The notes: generated by a model from the sequence alone, not told the origin. A stretch of 64,000 nucleotides of DNA from Thermaerobacter marianensis DSM 12885 (GCF_000184705.1 NC_014831.1:1302001-1366000); one strand, 5' to 3'; numbered from the stretch's first letter, positions 34,873 to 42,782 are shown. A program made the numbers and translations.

Positions 34873-36081
34873 CTACCGCTCCGCCCGGCGGTCGCGCCGC
34901 CCGCGCCGCGGCGCGACCGCCGGGCTCGCCACCTGGGCGTACAGCTGCAGGTGCTGGCGGGCGATGCGGGCCCCGTCAGGCCACCGGCTGGCGCGGGCCG
35001 CGGCGGCCCGCGCCAGCCGGTGGCGTGCCTTCTCGTCGCGCAGGAGCGCCACCAGCGCCCGGGCCAGGGCGTGGGCGTCGCCCGGCGGTACCAGCCGGCC
35101 GTCGACCCCGTCCCGGATGAGCTCCTCCAGGCCGCCCGTCCGGCTGGCCACCACCGGCCGCCCCGCGGCCATGGCCTCGGCCGCCGCCAGCCCGTAGGCC
35201 TCCCGCCTCGACGGCTGCACGTAGACGTCCACGGCACGCAACAGCCGCGCCGCGCCCTCCTGCGGGCCGGCCCAGCATACCCAGGCATCGATACCGAGGC
35301 GTGCGGCCAGCCGCCGCAGGGCCGGTTCGTCCGGACCGGTTCCCACCACCAGGCACGTCACGGGGAAGCCGGCCCGGTGGACCAGGGCGATGGCGCGTAA
35401 CAGCACGTCCACGCCCTTTTCCGGGCTCAAGCGGGCCACGGTGCCGACCACCGGTCCCAGTTCCGGCAGCCCCAGCAACCGGCGGGCCTGCCGGCGTGGC
35501 AAAGGCGGCCGGCCATGCCGGGCCAGCGGCGGGACCAGCACGTGGACCTGGGCGGGGCGGCCGGGGCCCGGCGGCGGCGCGATGCCGCCCAGGGCGGCCC
35601 ACGTCGCCAGGGCGCGGGAGACGGCGACCACGGCCCGGCTGTGCCCCGCCGCCCAGCGGGCCACCTGGCGCTGCCACCAGCCGCGGGGATAGGTATGCAG
35701 GGTCATCACCAGCGGAACCCGGGGCAAGGCCAGCGCCGCCACGGCAGCGGCCTTCAGGCCGTGGGCATGGATCAGCCGCGGCGGCCGGGCGCGCGCCAAG
35801 GACCGCAAGGCGCGCACCGTCCCGATGAATGCGGCCACGCCGATCCCGGACCTCCCGGCCGGCGGGTCCCCGCCGCCCGCCGGCGGGCCGCTCGGCTTCG
35901 TAGGGTTCGGCCGCCAGGCGGGGGCCGGCAAGGGGAGCACCACGCAGGGAAGCCCCGCCGCCCGCAAGTGGCGGGTGACGTCGTCGACGTACGCGCGCAA
36001 GCCGCCCGCCGCCGGGCCCGAGAGCCACCAGACGGCCCCTGCGGGCATGGCAGGTTCATCCGGAACTTGATCGGAGTGCAT
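34873..36081 (-). CDS. Glycosyltransferase family 4 (group 1)
   Basis: 402 residues; ATG 36081 with GGGAGGG upstream. GT-B fold: N-terminal acceptor half with HAHGLKAAAVA and MTLHTYPRG, C-terminal half with VGTVARLSPEKGVDVLLRA, a nucleotide-sugar site SRREAYGLAAAEAMAAGRPVV and TGGLEELI. The conserved E-x7-E pair is in EAYGLAAAE. It transfers a sugar from an NDP-sugar, probably for envelope polysaccharide or lipid glycosylation, at the inner membrane face. A Pro/Gly-rich loop follows residue 55. The large envelope-type protein downstream may share its pathway. Confidence 0.9.
   Translation of the reverse strand: MHSDQVPDEPAMPAGAVWWLSGPAAGGLRAYVDDVTRHLRAAGLPCVVLPLPAPAWRPNPTKPSGPPAGGGDPPAGRSGIGVAAFIGTVRALRSLARARPPRLIHAHGLKAAAVAALALPRVPLVMTLHTYPRGWWQRQVARWAAGHSRAVVAVSRALATWAALGGIAPPPGPGRPAQVHVLVPPLARHGRPPLPRRQARRLLGLPELGPVVGTVARLSPEKGVDVLLRAIALVHRAGFPVTCLVVGTGPDEPALRRLAARLGIDAWVCWAGPQEGAARLLRAVDVYVQPSRREAYGLAAAEAMAAGRPVVASRTGGLEELIRDGVDGRLVPPGDAHALARALVALLRDEKARHRLARAAAARASRWPDGARIARQHLQLYAQVASPAVAPRRGRRDRRAER
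34980..35024. repeat. 20-base perfect inverted repeat inside the glycosyltransferase gene
   Basis: Arms 34980-34999 and 35005-35024 are perfectly complementary (core CCACCGGCTGGCGCGGGCC) with a 5-base loop, 107 bases from the gene end. It is the longest perfect stem I found and it encodes an Arg/Ala-rich helix. Confidence 0.75.
35320..35332 (-). repeat. Dispersed 13-mer GGACGAACCGGCC, copy 4
   Basis: In the sense strand of the glycosyltransferase, encoding PDEPA between two strands of its C-terminal half. Confidence 0.65.
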
Positions 36082-36313
36082 GGCCCTGGCCCTCCCTGCC
36101 AGAAGAATGCCCCGTCCGGCGACGGCTATACCCGCAGGCGGCGGCCCTCCTCCGGACGGGACGCACGGCCACCCCGTCCCGTCCGGCCACCCCCTCCCAT
36201 CCGGCCGGACAGGCCACCGCCCGCGCCACGGCGCGCGGCCCCTTTCCTCTCGCCGCGACCGCGCGCCGGCGGTGGGCCGAGACCCGGGTGCGCGGTGCCG
36301 CCGCGGGGGCGTG

Positions 36314-36342
36314 TTGCGGGATCGGACCCGCCATGCTAGAAT
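36314..36342 (+). promoter_or_regulatory. Sigma-A promoter of tRNA-Pro
   Basis: TTGCGG (36314-36319), a 17-base spacer and TAGAAT (36337-36342), with the tRNA starting 17 bases after the -10 box. Confidence 0.8.
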
Positions 36343-36358
36343 GGCGTCGAGTTCGCGG

Positions 36359-36433
36359 CGGGCTGTGGCGCAGCTTGGTTAGCGCGCTACCTTGGGGTGG
36401 TAGAGGTCCCCGGTTCAAATCCGGGCAGCCCGA
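36359..36433 (+). tRNA. tRNA-Pro, anticodon GGG
   Basis: 75 bases fold as a clean cloverleaf: acceptor CGGGCTG/CAGCCCG with discriminator A, D stem GCGC/GCGC, anticodon stem CTACC/GGTAG with loop TTGGGGT (anticodon GGG), and T stem CCCGG/CCGGG with TTCAAAT. The 3' CCA is not encoded (ACCG follows the acceptor), so it is added after transcription. It reads CCC and CCU, useful in a genome rich in CCC. It has its own promoter and terminator, and is transcribed alone. Confidence 0.97.
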
Positions 36434-36441
36434 CCGAGGCC

Positions 36442-36472
36442 AACCCCGCGGGTTGCCACCCGCGGGGTTTTT
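36442..36472 (+). terminator. Rho-independent terminator of tRNA-Pro
   Basis: AACCCCGCGGGT (36442-36453) pairs over 12 bases with 36458-36469, loop TGCC, then a T run ending at 36472. It starts 9 bases after the tRNA. Confidence 0.92.
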
Positions 36473-36482
36473 CCTTATCCTT

Positions 36483-36511
36483 TCCTCAAACCCACAAATT
36501 CCATGTATACT
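36483..36511 (+). promoter_or_regulatory. Promoter candidate of the sulfur-carrier/E1 operon
   Basis: TATACT at 36506-36511 is a good -10 box; the -35 (TCCTCA, 17 bases before) is weak. The transcript would begin near 36518, about 85 bases before the GTG start of the fusion gene and after the tRNA terminator. Confidence 0.55.
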
Positions 36512-36602
36512 GGTCAGGGAGATCGCATTTGGCCCAGCGCCATTCCCGGCGCCGCCCGGCACCTGGTGCGGGTGCGGCGCCCGACAGGGTGAGGTGTTGC
36601 GC

Positions 36603-38210
36603 GTGGTCGAGGTGTACATCCCGACGCCGTACCGGTCCATCACGGGCGAGGCGCGCCTGCAGGTCGAGGCGGCCACGGTGAAGGAGCTGCTGGAGACCCT
36701 GGCGCAGCGGTATCCCGACCTGCGCCCGCGGCTCTTCGAAGGAGACGCCATCGCCCACCACCTGAACGTCTACGTCAACAAGCGGGAGATTCGGACCCTG
36801 CAGGGGGCCGAGACGCCGCTTCAGGACGGCGACGAGGTCGCCCTGATCCCGGCCATGGCGGGCGGTTCCGGCGACGCGCCCGCCGGGCCGCTTTTGACCG
36901 ACCAGCAGATGGAGCGCTACTCCCGCCACGTGCGCCTGCCCGAGGTGGGCGTGGAGGGCCAGCGGAAGCTTTTGGACAGCAAGGTGGCCATCGTCGGCGC
37001 CGGCGCCCTGGGGTCGCCGGCGGCCATCTACCTGGCCGCGGCCGGCGTGGGCACCATCGGCATCATCGACGGCGACCGGGTGGACGTCTCGAACCTGCAC
37101 CGGCAGATCCTCTACTTCGATCACGACCAGGGCCGGCCCAAGACCCAGGCGGCGCGGCGCCACCTGGAGGACATCAACCCCGACGTGCGGGTCATCGAGC
37201 ACCGCACCTTCCTGAACTCGCAGAACGCCCTGGAGATCCTCAAGGACTACGACGTGGTGATCAACGGCAGCGACAACTTCGCCACCCGCTACCTGGTCAA
37301 CGACGCCTGCGTGCTGCTGGGCAAGCCGCTGGTCGACGCCAGCATCCTGCGCTTCGAGGCCCAGGCCACCGTCTTCATGCCGGGGCGCGGCTGCTACCGC
37401 TGCCTGTTCCCCGCCCCCCCGCCGCCGGGCATGGTCCCGAGCTGCGCCGAGGCGGGCGTGCTGGGGGCGCTGGCCGGCCACATGGGCACGCTGCAGGCGC
37501 TGGAGGCCATCAAGATCCTGCTGGGCATCGGTGAGACCCTGGCCGAGAAGCTGCTGATCTACGACGCCTTGAACGCCAGCTATCAGATCCTGCACTGGCA
37601 GCGCAACCCCAACTGCCCGGTGTGCGGCGACCACCCGACCATCAAGGAGCTCATCGACTACGAGGCCTTCTGCGGCGTGCCGCTGCCGGGCAACACCGGG
37701 GCGCGGGCCAACGGCCGGGCCACCGTGGCCGCCGGCGGCATCGCCCCGGCGACGGCCGGCGGTCCGGCGGCGCGGGACCGGGCCGAGTCCCGGCAGGACG
37801 AACCCGGCCCCCAGGCCGTTCCGGCCGCGGAAGCCGCGCGGGACAGGGCGGCGGCCGGGAGCGGCGAGCTGCCCGACACCAGCCAGGGACCGGCGGACCT
37901 CTCGCCCGTGGAGGCGCGACGGCTGGTGGAAGGCGGGCAGGTGCAGATCATCGACGTCCGCGATCCGTGGGAGTTCGAGCGGGATCACATCCCCGGCGCC
38001 CGGCTCATGCCGCTGGCCCAGCTGGGCGCGCGCCTGGAGGAGATCGACCCCGAGCGGCCGCTGCTCATGGTCTGCGAGGTGGGCGAGCGCAGCCGGTTGG
38101 CGGCGGAATTCCTCCACGAAGCGGGGTTCCCCGCCGTTTACAACCTCAAGGGCGGCATGATCGCGTGGCGCAACTACCGGCTGCCCGTGGAGGCGGGATC
38201 CGGGCGGTGA
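36603..38210 (+). CDS. Fused MoaD/ThiS-like carrier, MoeB/ThiF E1-like enzyme and rhodanese
   Basis: 535 residues from GTG 36603 (AGGGTGAGG upstream; GTG 36594 is an alternative). Residues 1-88 are a beta-grasp carrier ending in ALIPAMAGG, with Gly87-Gly88 followed directly by more protein. Residues about 97-360 are an E1-like adenylating enzyme: YSRHVRLPEVG, nucleotide motif GAGALGSP (132-139), zinc pairs Cys264/267 and Cys338/341, and Cys281 in PSCAEAG. A Pro/Ala linker precedes a C-terminal rhodanese with Cys491 in CEVGERS. The parts are those needed to adenylate a Gly-Gly tail and load sulfur. Its target pathway is unknown. A JAMM peptidase overlaps its stop. Confidence 0.93.
   Translation: MVEVYIPTPYRSITGEARLQVEAATVKELLETLAQRYPDLRPRLFEGDAIAHHLNVYVNKREIRTLQGAETPLQDGDEVALIPAMAGGSGDAPAGPLLTDQQMERYSRHVRLPEVGVEGQRKLLDSKVAIVGAGALGSPAAIYLAAAGVGTIGIIDGDRVDVSNLHRQILYFDHDQGRPKTQAARRHLEDINPDVRVIEHRTFLNSQNALEILKDYDVVINGSDNFATRYLVNDACVLLGKPLVDASILRFEAQATVFMPGRGCYRCLFPAPPPPGMVPSCAEAGVLGALAGHMGTLQALEAIKILLGIGETLAEKLLIYDALNASYQILHWQRNPNCPVCGDHPTIKELIDYEAFCGVPLPGNTGARANGRATVAAGGIAPATAGGPAARDRAESRQDEPGPQAVPAAEAARDRAAAGSGELPDTSQGPADLSPVEARRLVEGGQVQIIDVRDPWEFERDHIPGARLMPLAQLGARLEEIDPERPLLMVCEVGERSRLAAEFLHEAGFPAVYNLKGGMIAWRNYRLPVEAGSGR
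37797..37809 (+). repeat. C-insertion variant of the dispersed 13-mer family
   Basis: GACGAACCCGGCC in the Pro/Ala linker between the E1 and rhodanese domains, sense strand, encoding DEPG. All three sense DEPG variants (MutL, MFS, here) are in linkers. Confidence 0.5.
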
Positions 38211-38671
38211 GCGGCGTGGCGGCCGGCGGCGGGAGCACCCTGCCGGGGCGGGGCGAGGGCGCCCCGCCCCCGCTGGTTCTTCCCCGGTCCATGATGGAGG
38301 CCATGCTGGCCCACGCCCGGGCCGAGGCGCCCCTGGAGGCGTGCGGCATCGTGGGCGGGCGCGACGGCCGGCCGGTGACCTTCTACCCCGCGCGCAATGC
38401 CGACCGGTCGCCGGTGCGCTACACGGTGGACCCGGAGGACCAGCTGCGGATCTTCACCACGATGGACGAACGCGGCGAGGAGCTGTGGGCGATCTTTCAC
38501 AGCCACCCCCACTCCCCTGCCTACCCCTCGGCCACCGACGTGCGGTTCGCCTACTATCCGGAGGCGTACTATCTCATCGCATCCCTGGCGGCCGAGCCGC
38601 CGGTGCTGCGGGCCTTCCGGATCGTCGACGGGCGCATCACGGAGCACCGGGTGATGGTGGGGGACGGTTGA
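38207..38671 (+). CDS. JAMM/Mov34 (M67) family metallopeptidase
   Basis: 154 residues from a GTG that overlaps the fusion gene's stop as GTGA. The JAMM zinc motif is complete: Glu44 in LEACGIVGG, and His98, His100, Ser108 and Asp111 in HSHPHSPAYPSATD. Family members cut isopeptide or peptide bonds after the Gly-Gly of ubiquitin-like proteins; bacterial ones (Mec+ type) release carriers from their products. The translational coupling to a carrier-E1 fusion strongly suggests that it acts on that carrier. The first 25 residues are low complexity. Confidence 0.92.
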   Translation: MSGVAAGGGSTLPGRGEGAPPPLVLPRSMMEAMLAHARAEAPLEACGIVGGRDGRPVTFYPARNADRSPVRYTVDPEDQLRIFTTMDERGEELWAIFHSHPHSPAYPSATDVRFAYYPEAYYLIASLAAEPPVLRAFRIVDGRITEHRVMVGDG

Positions 38672-38698
38672 GCGGGACGCGGCGGCATGGCCGCGCGT

Positions 38699-38725
38699 AC
38701 GGCGCGCGCACGACGGCGCGCGCAC
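38699..38725. repeat. Tandem pair of a 13-base G+C unit
   Basis: ACGGCGCGCGCAC is present at 38699-38711 and 38713-38725 just after the peptidase gene; period 14. Probably slippage-prone simple sequence. Confidence 0.35.
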
Positions 38726-38821
38726 CGAAGAGTGCAGGCGGGGGCCTTCCGCGCCGATCCGGTGCGAATGGCGATCCGACCCCGGAGAGGCAACCGGCCT
38801 GTTGGGGGCAAGCCGCCGGCC

Positions 38822-39085
38822 CTAGGCTCCGGGCCGGCGGTAATACTTCACGCCGCTGTAAAGCCCCATGCTGCCCAGCCCCAGGGCCAGCCCTTGGGTC
38901 AGGGCCTCGAACCACAGGGACTGGCCCGCCACGGCATAATCGAAGGAAAGGGCCATGCCCAAAAGCAGCGCCACCGGCGGTGCCCACCGGGTGGGCATGC
39001 CCTGGCGCTTGAGCAGTTCCACCAGGCCGGTGATCAGGGGCACGGCCACGACGATGCCGGTGGCATCGGGATCCACCGGCCCCAC
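38822..39085 (-). CDS. Small membrane protein, holin-like layout
   Basis: 87 residues from GTG 39085 (GGAGGAGGGG upstream; GTG 39076 is also possible). Two to three hydrophobic segments: one at about 10-25, one at 34-50 and one at 62-80, ending in a basic KYYRRPGA. The size and layout resemble phage-type holins or small bacterial envelope proteins, but I see no specific motif and no lysin gene beside it. It is on its own, downstream of spoIVA. Confidence 0.5.
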   Translation of the reverse strand: MGPVDPDATGIVVAVPLITGLVELLKRQGMPTRWAPPVALLLGMALSFDYAVAGQSLWFEALTQGLALGLGSMGLYSGVKYYRRPGA

Positions 39086-39148
39086 CCCCTCCTCCGCCCA
39101 AGCCCCAGCCCGGCTCCTCGTGGTGACCGGGGCGTGCCGGGTGCCGGC

Positions 39149-39198
39149 CTCCCGGAAGGGCGGCTACCGCCTGCTCCCGGAAGGACGGCCACCGCCTG
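39149..39198. repeat. Head-to-tail 25-base tandem repeat
   Basis: Two adjacent 25-base units (39149-39173, 39174-39198) both starting CTCCCGGAAGG and ending ACCGCCTG; 23 of 25 positions agree. It is in the non-coding space between the small membrane gene and spoIVA. Confidence 0.6.
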
Positions 39199-39265
39199 CA
39201 GGCCCTCCGGGTCTGCGGGCGCCGTTCCGACGGCCGCGGCGGCGGCCGGGACGGCTACGGCCGGA

Positions 39266-39278
39266 GGCCGGTTCGTCC
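39266..39278 (-). repeat. Dispersed 13-mer GGACGAACCGGCC, copy 5
   Basis: Non-coding, 5 bases past the spoIVA stop, same strand as spoIVA. Because it is outside any gene, codon bias cannot explain it. Confidence 0.75.
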
Positions 39279-39282
39279 CGGC

Positions 39283-40761
39283 TCAAATGATGATGCAGAT
39301 CAGGTTGCCGCTGCCCTCGTTGGCGATGCGCTCCAGCGCCTCGCGGATCTTGGCCTGGGCGTTCTCGGGCATGGAGCGGATCTTGTCCTCGATGCCCTCC
39401 TTGAGCAGTTCGTCCAGGGACTTGCCGAAGATGTCGGACTCCCAGATCTTGCGCGGGTCGTCCTCGAACTTCTCCATCAGGTAGTTGACCAGCTGCTGCG
39501 ACTGCTTCTCCGACCCGATCATGGGCGCCACCTCGGTGCTGACCACCGTCCGGAACAGGTGCAGGGTGGGGGCGCTGGCCCGGAGCCGGACGCCGAACTG
39601 GCCGCCCCTGCGCACCATCTCCGGCTCTTCGAAGACCAGGTCGTCCAGGGCGGGCATCACCACGGCGTAGCCGTGCTCGTCGGCCGCCTCCAGGCTGCGC
39701 CCGATGCGGTCGTAGACCGCCTTGGCCCTGCTGAGGTCGCGGACCAGGCGCACCAGGTTCTCCTTGCCGCGGATCTCCATGCCGCTGATCTCGCCCAGCA
39801 CCAGCCAGAACAGGTCTTCGGGCACCGAGACGTCGACGGTGGCCACCCCGGTGCCCAGGTCGAGCTGCTCAAGGTCCACCTTCTCCACGTGCTGGTACTC
39901 GCCGAGCTGGGCGATGGCCCGCTCCACGTCCCGCAGCCGCTCCACGTTCTGCACCGTGGCCCCGATGGCGTCGGCGTAGTGGCGGCGGAGCCAGAAGTCT
40001 TCGTCCAGTTCCTCCACCCAGGCCGGCAGCCGCACCACCAGCTCCCGGACGGGGAACTCCAGCAGCAGCTGCTCCAGGACCACCAGCAGGTCCCGCTCGC
40101 CGACCCGGTTCAGGGCGATGGGGATGACCTGCACGTCGTAGTCGAAGGCCAGGGTCTCCGCCAGCTGGGCCGTCTCGGGCGACAGCGGGTCGGCGGTGTT
40201 GAGCAGGACCACGAAGGGCTTGCCCAGCTCCTTGAGCTCGCGGATCACCTGCTGTTCCGCCTCGACGAAGTTCTCCCGCGGGATCTCGCCGAAGCTGCCG
40301 TCGGTGGTCACCACGACGCCCAGGGTGGAGTGCTCGGTGATGATCTTGCGGGTGCCGACCACGGCGGCCTCTTCGAAGGGGATGTCCTCCTCGAACCAGG
40401 GGGTGGTGACCATGCGGGGCCCGTCGGCCTCGGTATAGCCGATGGCGCCGGGCACGGGGAAGCCCACCGAATCCACCAGCCGGACTCGCACCGTCAGGCC
40501 CTCTTTGACGTGGATCTCCACGGCCTCGTCGGGGATGAACTTGGGCTCCGCCGTCGTGATGGTGCGGCCGGCCCCGCTCTGGGGAATGGCATCCTGGGTG
40601 CGCTGCCGGTCGTGCTCGTTGGCGATGTTGGGCAGGACCAGCAGCTCCACGAACTTCTTGACGAAGGTCGACTTCCCCGCCCGCACCGGACCGACCACGC
40701 CAAGGTAGAGGTCGCCGCCGGTGCGCTCGGCAATGTCTTGGAAGATGTCGTAACGCTCCAC
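39283..40761 (-). CDS. spoIVA: Stage IV sporulation protein A (spore coat morphogenetic ATPase)
   Basis: 492 residues, the usual length, from GTG 40761 with GGGAGGGAAGG upstream. N-terminal Walker A VVGPVRAGKST and the conserved opening MERYDIFQDIAERTGGDLY are diagnostic; the end is NLICIII. SpoIVA polymerises with ATP hydrolysis on the forespore surface in the mother cell and forms the platform for the coat. It sits in the der-plsY-x-spoIVA order. A sigma-E-like promoter may lie upstream. Confidence 0.98.
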   Translation of the reverse strand: MERYDIFQDIAERTGGDLYLGVVGPVRAGKSTFVKKFVELLVLPNIANEHDRQRTQDAIPQSGAGRTITTAEPKFIPDEAVEIHVKEGLTVRVRLVDSVGFPVPGAIGYTEADGPRMVTTPWFEEDIPFEEAAVVGTRKIITEHSTLGVVVTTDGSFGEIPRENFVEAEQQVIRELKELGKPFVVLLNTADPLSPETAQLAETLAFDYDVQVIPIALNRVGERDLLVVLEQLLLEFPVRELVVRLPAWVEELDEDFWLRRHYADAIGATVQNVERLRDVERAIAQLGEYQHVEKVDLEQLDLGTGVATVDVSVPEDLFWLVLGEISGMEIRGKENLVRLVRDLSRAKAVYDRIGRSLEAADEHGYAVVMPALDDLVFEEPEMVRRGGQFGVRLRASAPTLHLFRTVVSTEVAPMIGSEKQSQQLVNYLMEKFEDDPRKIWESDIFGKSLDELLKEGIEDKIRSMPENAQAKIREALERIANEGSGNLICIII

Positions 40762-40847
40762 GCGCCTTCCCTCCCGATGCTGCCGCCGTGCCCGCGGCTC
40801 CGGCTGGTCGGTCAGACAGCGGCCAGCCCCTGTCCGAGGCCAGTACC

Positions 40848-40876
40848 ATGTATATGAGGGGTGGGAGGGGATATGT
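40848..40876 (-). promoter_or_regulatory. Possible sigma-E promoter of spoIVA
   Basis: On the minus strand ACATATC (40870-40876) and TATACATG (40848-40855) resemble the mother-cell sigma-E boxes (GHATATT, CATACANT), with 14-15 bases between. Two mismatches in each box. It would give a leader of about 80 bases. Confidence 0.4.
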
Positions 40877-40983
40877 CGCGGGGTGGGACGAACCGTCCCG
40901 CCGGCGGCGGGCCGATTTGGGCGGTGGCGGCGGGTGGATCCCGGACCAACCGGCCGGGCTGTCGCCCGGCGAAATACCTGCGC

Positions 40984-42156
40984 TCATGGCCAGGCTCCCA
41001 GCCGGCGCAGGCCGGCCAGCAGGTGATCCGGCCGGCCGCGGAACCAGGCGCGCCGCGCCGGATCGGCCGCCGCCTCGTCGACCAACCGGGCGAGGGCCGC
41101 GCACACGGGAGCCTCCAGCCCCAGGGCGCCCGCCGCCCGGGCTACGGCCCCGTGGAGGGCCTGGATCTCCGTGGGATGCCGCCCTGCGGCCACGTCCAGG
41201 GCCACCGACGGCAGCTTGCCGCCGCGTGCCCCCGCGGCCCGCGGTCCCACGGTGCGGCGGAAGAGGGGTGTGGGCAGCCCGCGGGTGAGCCTTGCGAACA
41301 GCCGCACGGGATAGCCGGGCAGGTCCATGAGGGCGGGCGCGGCCCGGCCGGCCACGGCTGCGGCTTCCCGCAGGCTCCGGTGCTCGACGGCCGCGGCCAC
41401 CGGATCCTGGAAGATCCGGCCCACGTCCCACTGCAGCAAGGCCCCCACGGCGTTCCCCACCAGGTTCAGCAGGAGCTTGGACCACTTCAGGATGGCGGCG
41501 TCGGGTGCGGTCGCCACGGGCACCGGCAGGGTGGCCTGCCAGACCGAGGCCACCTGGCGGAAGGCCTGGACGGCGGCGGGATCCGGGGTCACGCCGGGTG
41601 TATGGGAGGGGCCCGGGTCGGGGGTCCGTCCGGCGGCGCCGCCGGCCGTCCGGTGCGTTCCGGTTCCCGTCACCGGCGCCAGGCCGATGCCGCCCCGGCC
41701 CGCGTTGAATACCCGCACCCGGTGGCCGTCCAGGGCTGCGCTGAGGGTGACGGTGCCGGCGACGACCCGGCCGGCGCCCAGCACGGCCACGGCCCGTTCT
41801 TCCGCACCCAGGCCGTTTTGAAAGGTGAGGACCACCGGGGGCCGGGCGGGACCGGTGACGGGCCAGGCCGCGGCCACCTGGCCCAGGGCCGGGTCGAGGG
41901 CAGGCATCTTCACGGTGACCAGCACGGCGTCCGGCACCGGTCCGGCGGCGACCTCTGGAACCGAGGCGGCCACGGTCACGGGCCAGGGACCCGCCGCCAC
42001 CCCCTGTCCGGGCGGAGGGTCGAGCACCAGCCCCTTCCGGGCCACGGCGTCAAGGCGCCCGGGCCGCCCGACCAGCACCACCTGGTGTCCCGCGGCCGCC
42101 AGCAGGCCGCCCAGCAGGCACCCGATGGCCCCGGCGCCGACCACCACCACCCGCAC
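40984..42156 (-). CDS. Ketopantoate reductase (PanE/ApbA) family protein
   Basis: 390 residues from GTG 42156, 2 bases after the plsY stop. Rossmann motif VGAGAIGCLLGGLL at the N terminus, TFQNGLGAEE, and the family's catalytic Lys region KWSKLLLNLVGNAVGAL. PanE reduces 2-dehydropantoate with NADPH for pantothenate and CoA. An insertion of about 30 Gly/Thr/Pro residues makes it longer than the usual 300. It occupies the site where Firmicutes usually carry gpsA between plsY/der and spoIVA. Other members of the family reduce other 2-oxo acids, so function is moderately sure. Confidence 0.82.
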   Translation of the reverse strand: MRVVVVGAGAIGCLLGGLLAAAGHQVVLVGRPGRLDAVARKGLVLDPPPGQGVAAGPWPVTVAASVPEVAAGPVPDAVLVTVKMPALDPALGQVAAAWPVTGPARPPVVLTFQNGLGAEERAVAVLGAGRVVAGTVTLSAALDGHRVRVFNAGRGGIGLAPVTGTGTHRTAGGAAGRTPDPGPSHTPGVTPDPAAVQAFRQVASVWQATLPVPVATAPDAAILKWSKLLLNLVGNAVGALLQWDVGRIFQDPVAAAVEHRSLREAAAVAGRAAPALMDLPGYPVRLFARLTRGLPTPLFRRTVGPRAAGARGGKLPSVALDVAAGRHPTEIQALHGAVARAAGALGLEAPVCAALARLVDEAAADPARRAWFRGRPDHLLAGLRRLGAWP

Positions 42157-42158
42157 GG

Positions 42159-42782
42159 CTACTGCCCCCGCGGGTCGATGCGCAGGGTGATGGGAAGTTC
42201 CTCGCCGCGCAGCAGCCGCCCGATGTTGGCGCGGTGGCGTACCACCACCACCACCGCTGCCGCCACGGCGAAGGCCAGGTGGGCGGCGGGCGCCTGCCAT
42301 AACGCCATCCAGAGGGGCACGCTGACGGCGGCGGCCATCGACCCCAGGGAGGAGTACCGGCTGGCGGCCACCACCACGATCCACACGACGAAGGCAGCCA
42401 GGGCCGCGCGGTAGTCAAGCCCTAGCAGGACCCCGAGACCCGTGGCGACGCCCTTGCCGCCCTTGCCACCGAGCCAGACGGACCAGCTGTGCCCCGCCAT
42501 GGCCGCCACGCCGGCCAGAACGGCCGCCGGTTCCCCCAATGCCGCAACCCGGGCGAGCACGACGGGCAACCAACCCTTGGCCGCGTCGGCCAGCAGCACC
42601 AGGGCCGCCACCCGCGGGCCCGCCACCCGCAACACGTTGGTCGTCCCGATGTTGCCGCTGCCGTAGCGGCGGATGTCCACGCCCCGGGTGGCCTTGACCA
42701 GCCAGAGGCCGAAGGGCAGCGAGCCCAAAAGGTAGGCCAGCAGCAACGTTCCGGCCGTGCCCAGCCACCAATTCAACGGCAT
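42159..42782 (-). CDS. plsY: Glycerol-3-phosphate acyltransferase PlsY
   Basis: 207 residues; ATG 42782 with GGAG 7 bases before. Five or so membrane segments and the three PlsY loops: LLGSLPFGL, GSGNIGTTNVLR, and GHSWSVWLGGKGGKGVATGLG. It moves an acyl group from acyl-phosphate to glycerol-3-phosphate, the first step of phospholipid synthesis at the membrane. It is upstream of the PanE-like gene with 2 bases between, so one transcript. Confidence 0.96.
   Translation of the reverse strand: MPLNWWLGTAGTLLLAYLLGSLPFGLWLVKATRGVDIRRYGSGNIGTTNVLRVAGPRVAALVLLADAAKGWLPVVLARVAALGEPAAVLAGVAAMAGHSWSVWLGGKGGKGVATGLGVLLGLDYRAALAAFVVWIVVVAASRYSSLGSMAAAVSVPLWMALWQAPAAHLAFAVAAAVVVVVRHRANIGRLLRGEELPITLRIDPRGQ

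Noticed and set aside
36486-38117. A 543-codon minus-strand frame across the E1 fusion gene
   Set aside because: The plus-strand protein has clear domains along its whole length; the reverse frame is low complexity.
38822-39085. Phage holin call for the small membrane protein
   Set aside because: The layout fits, but there is no lysin or other phage gene nearby, so only a descriptive call is kept.
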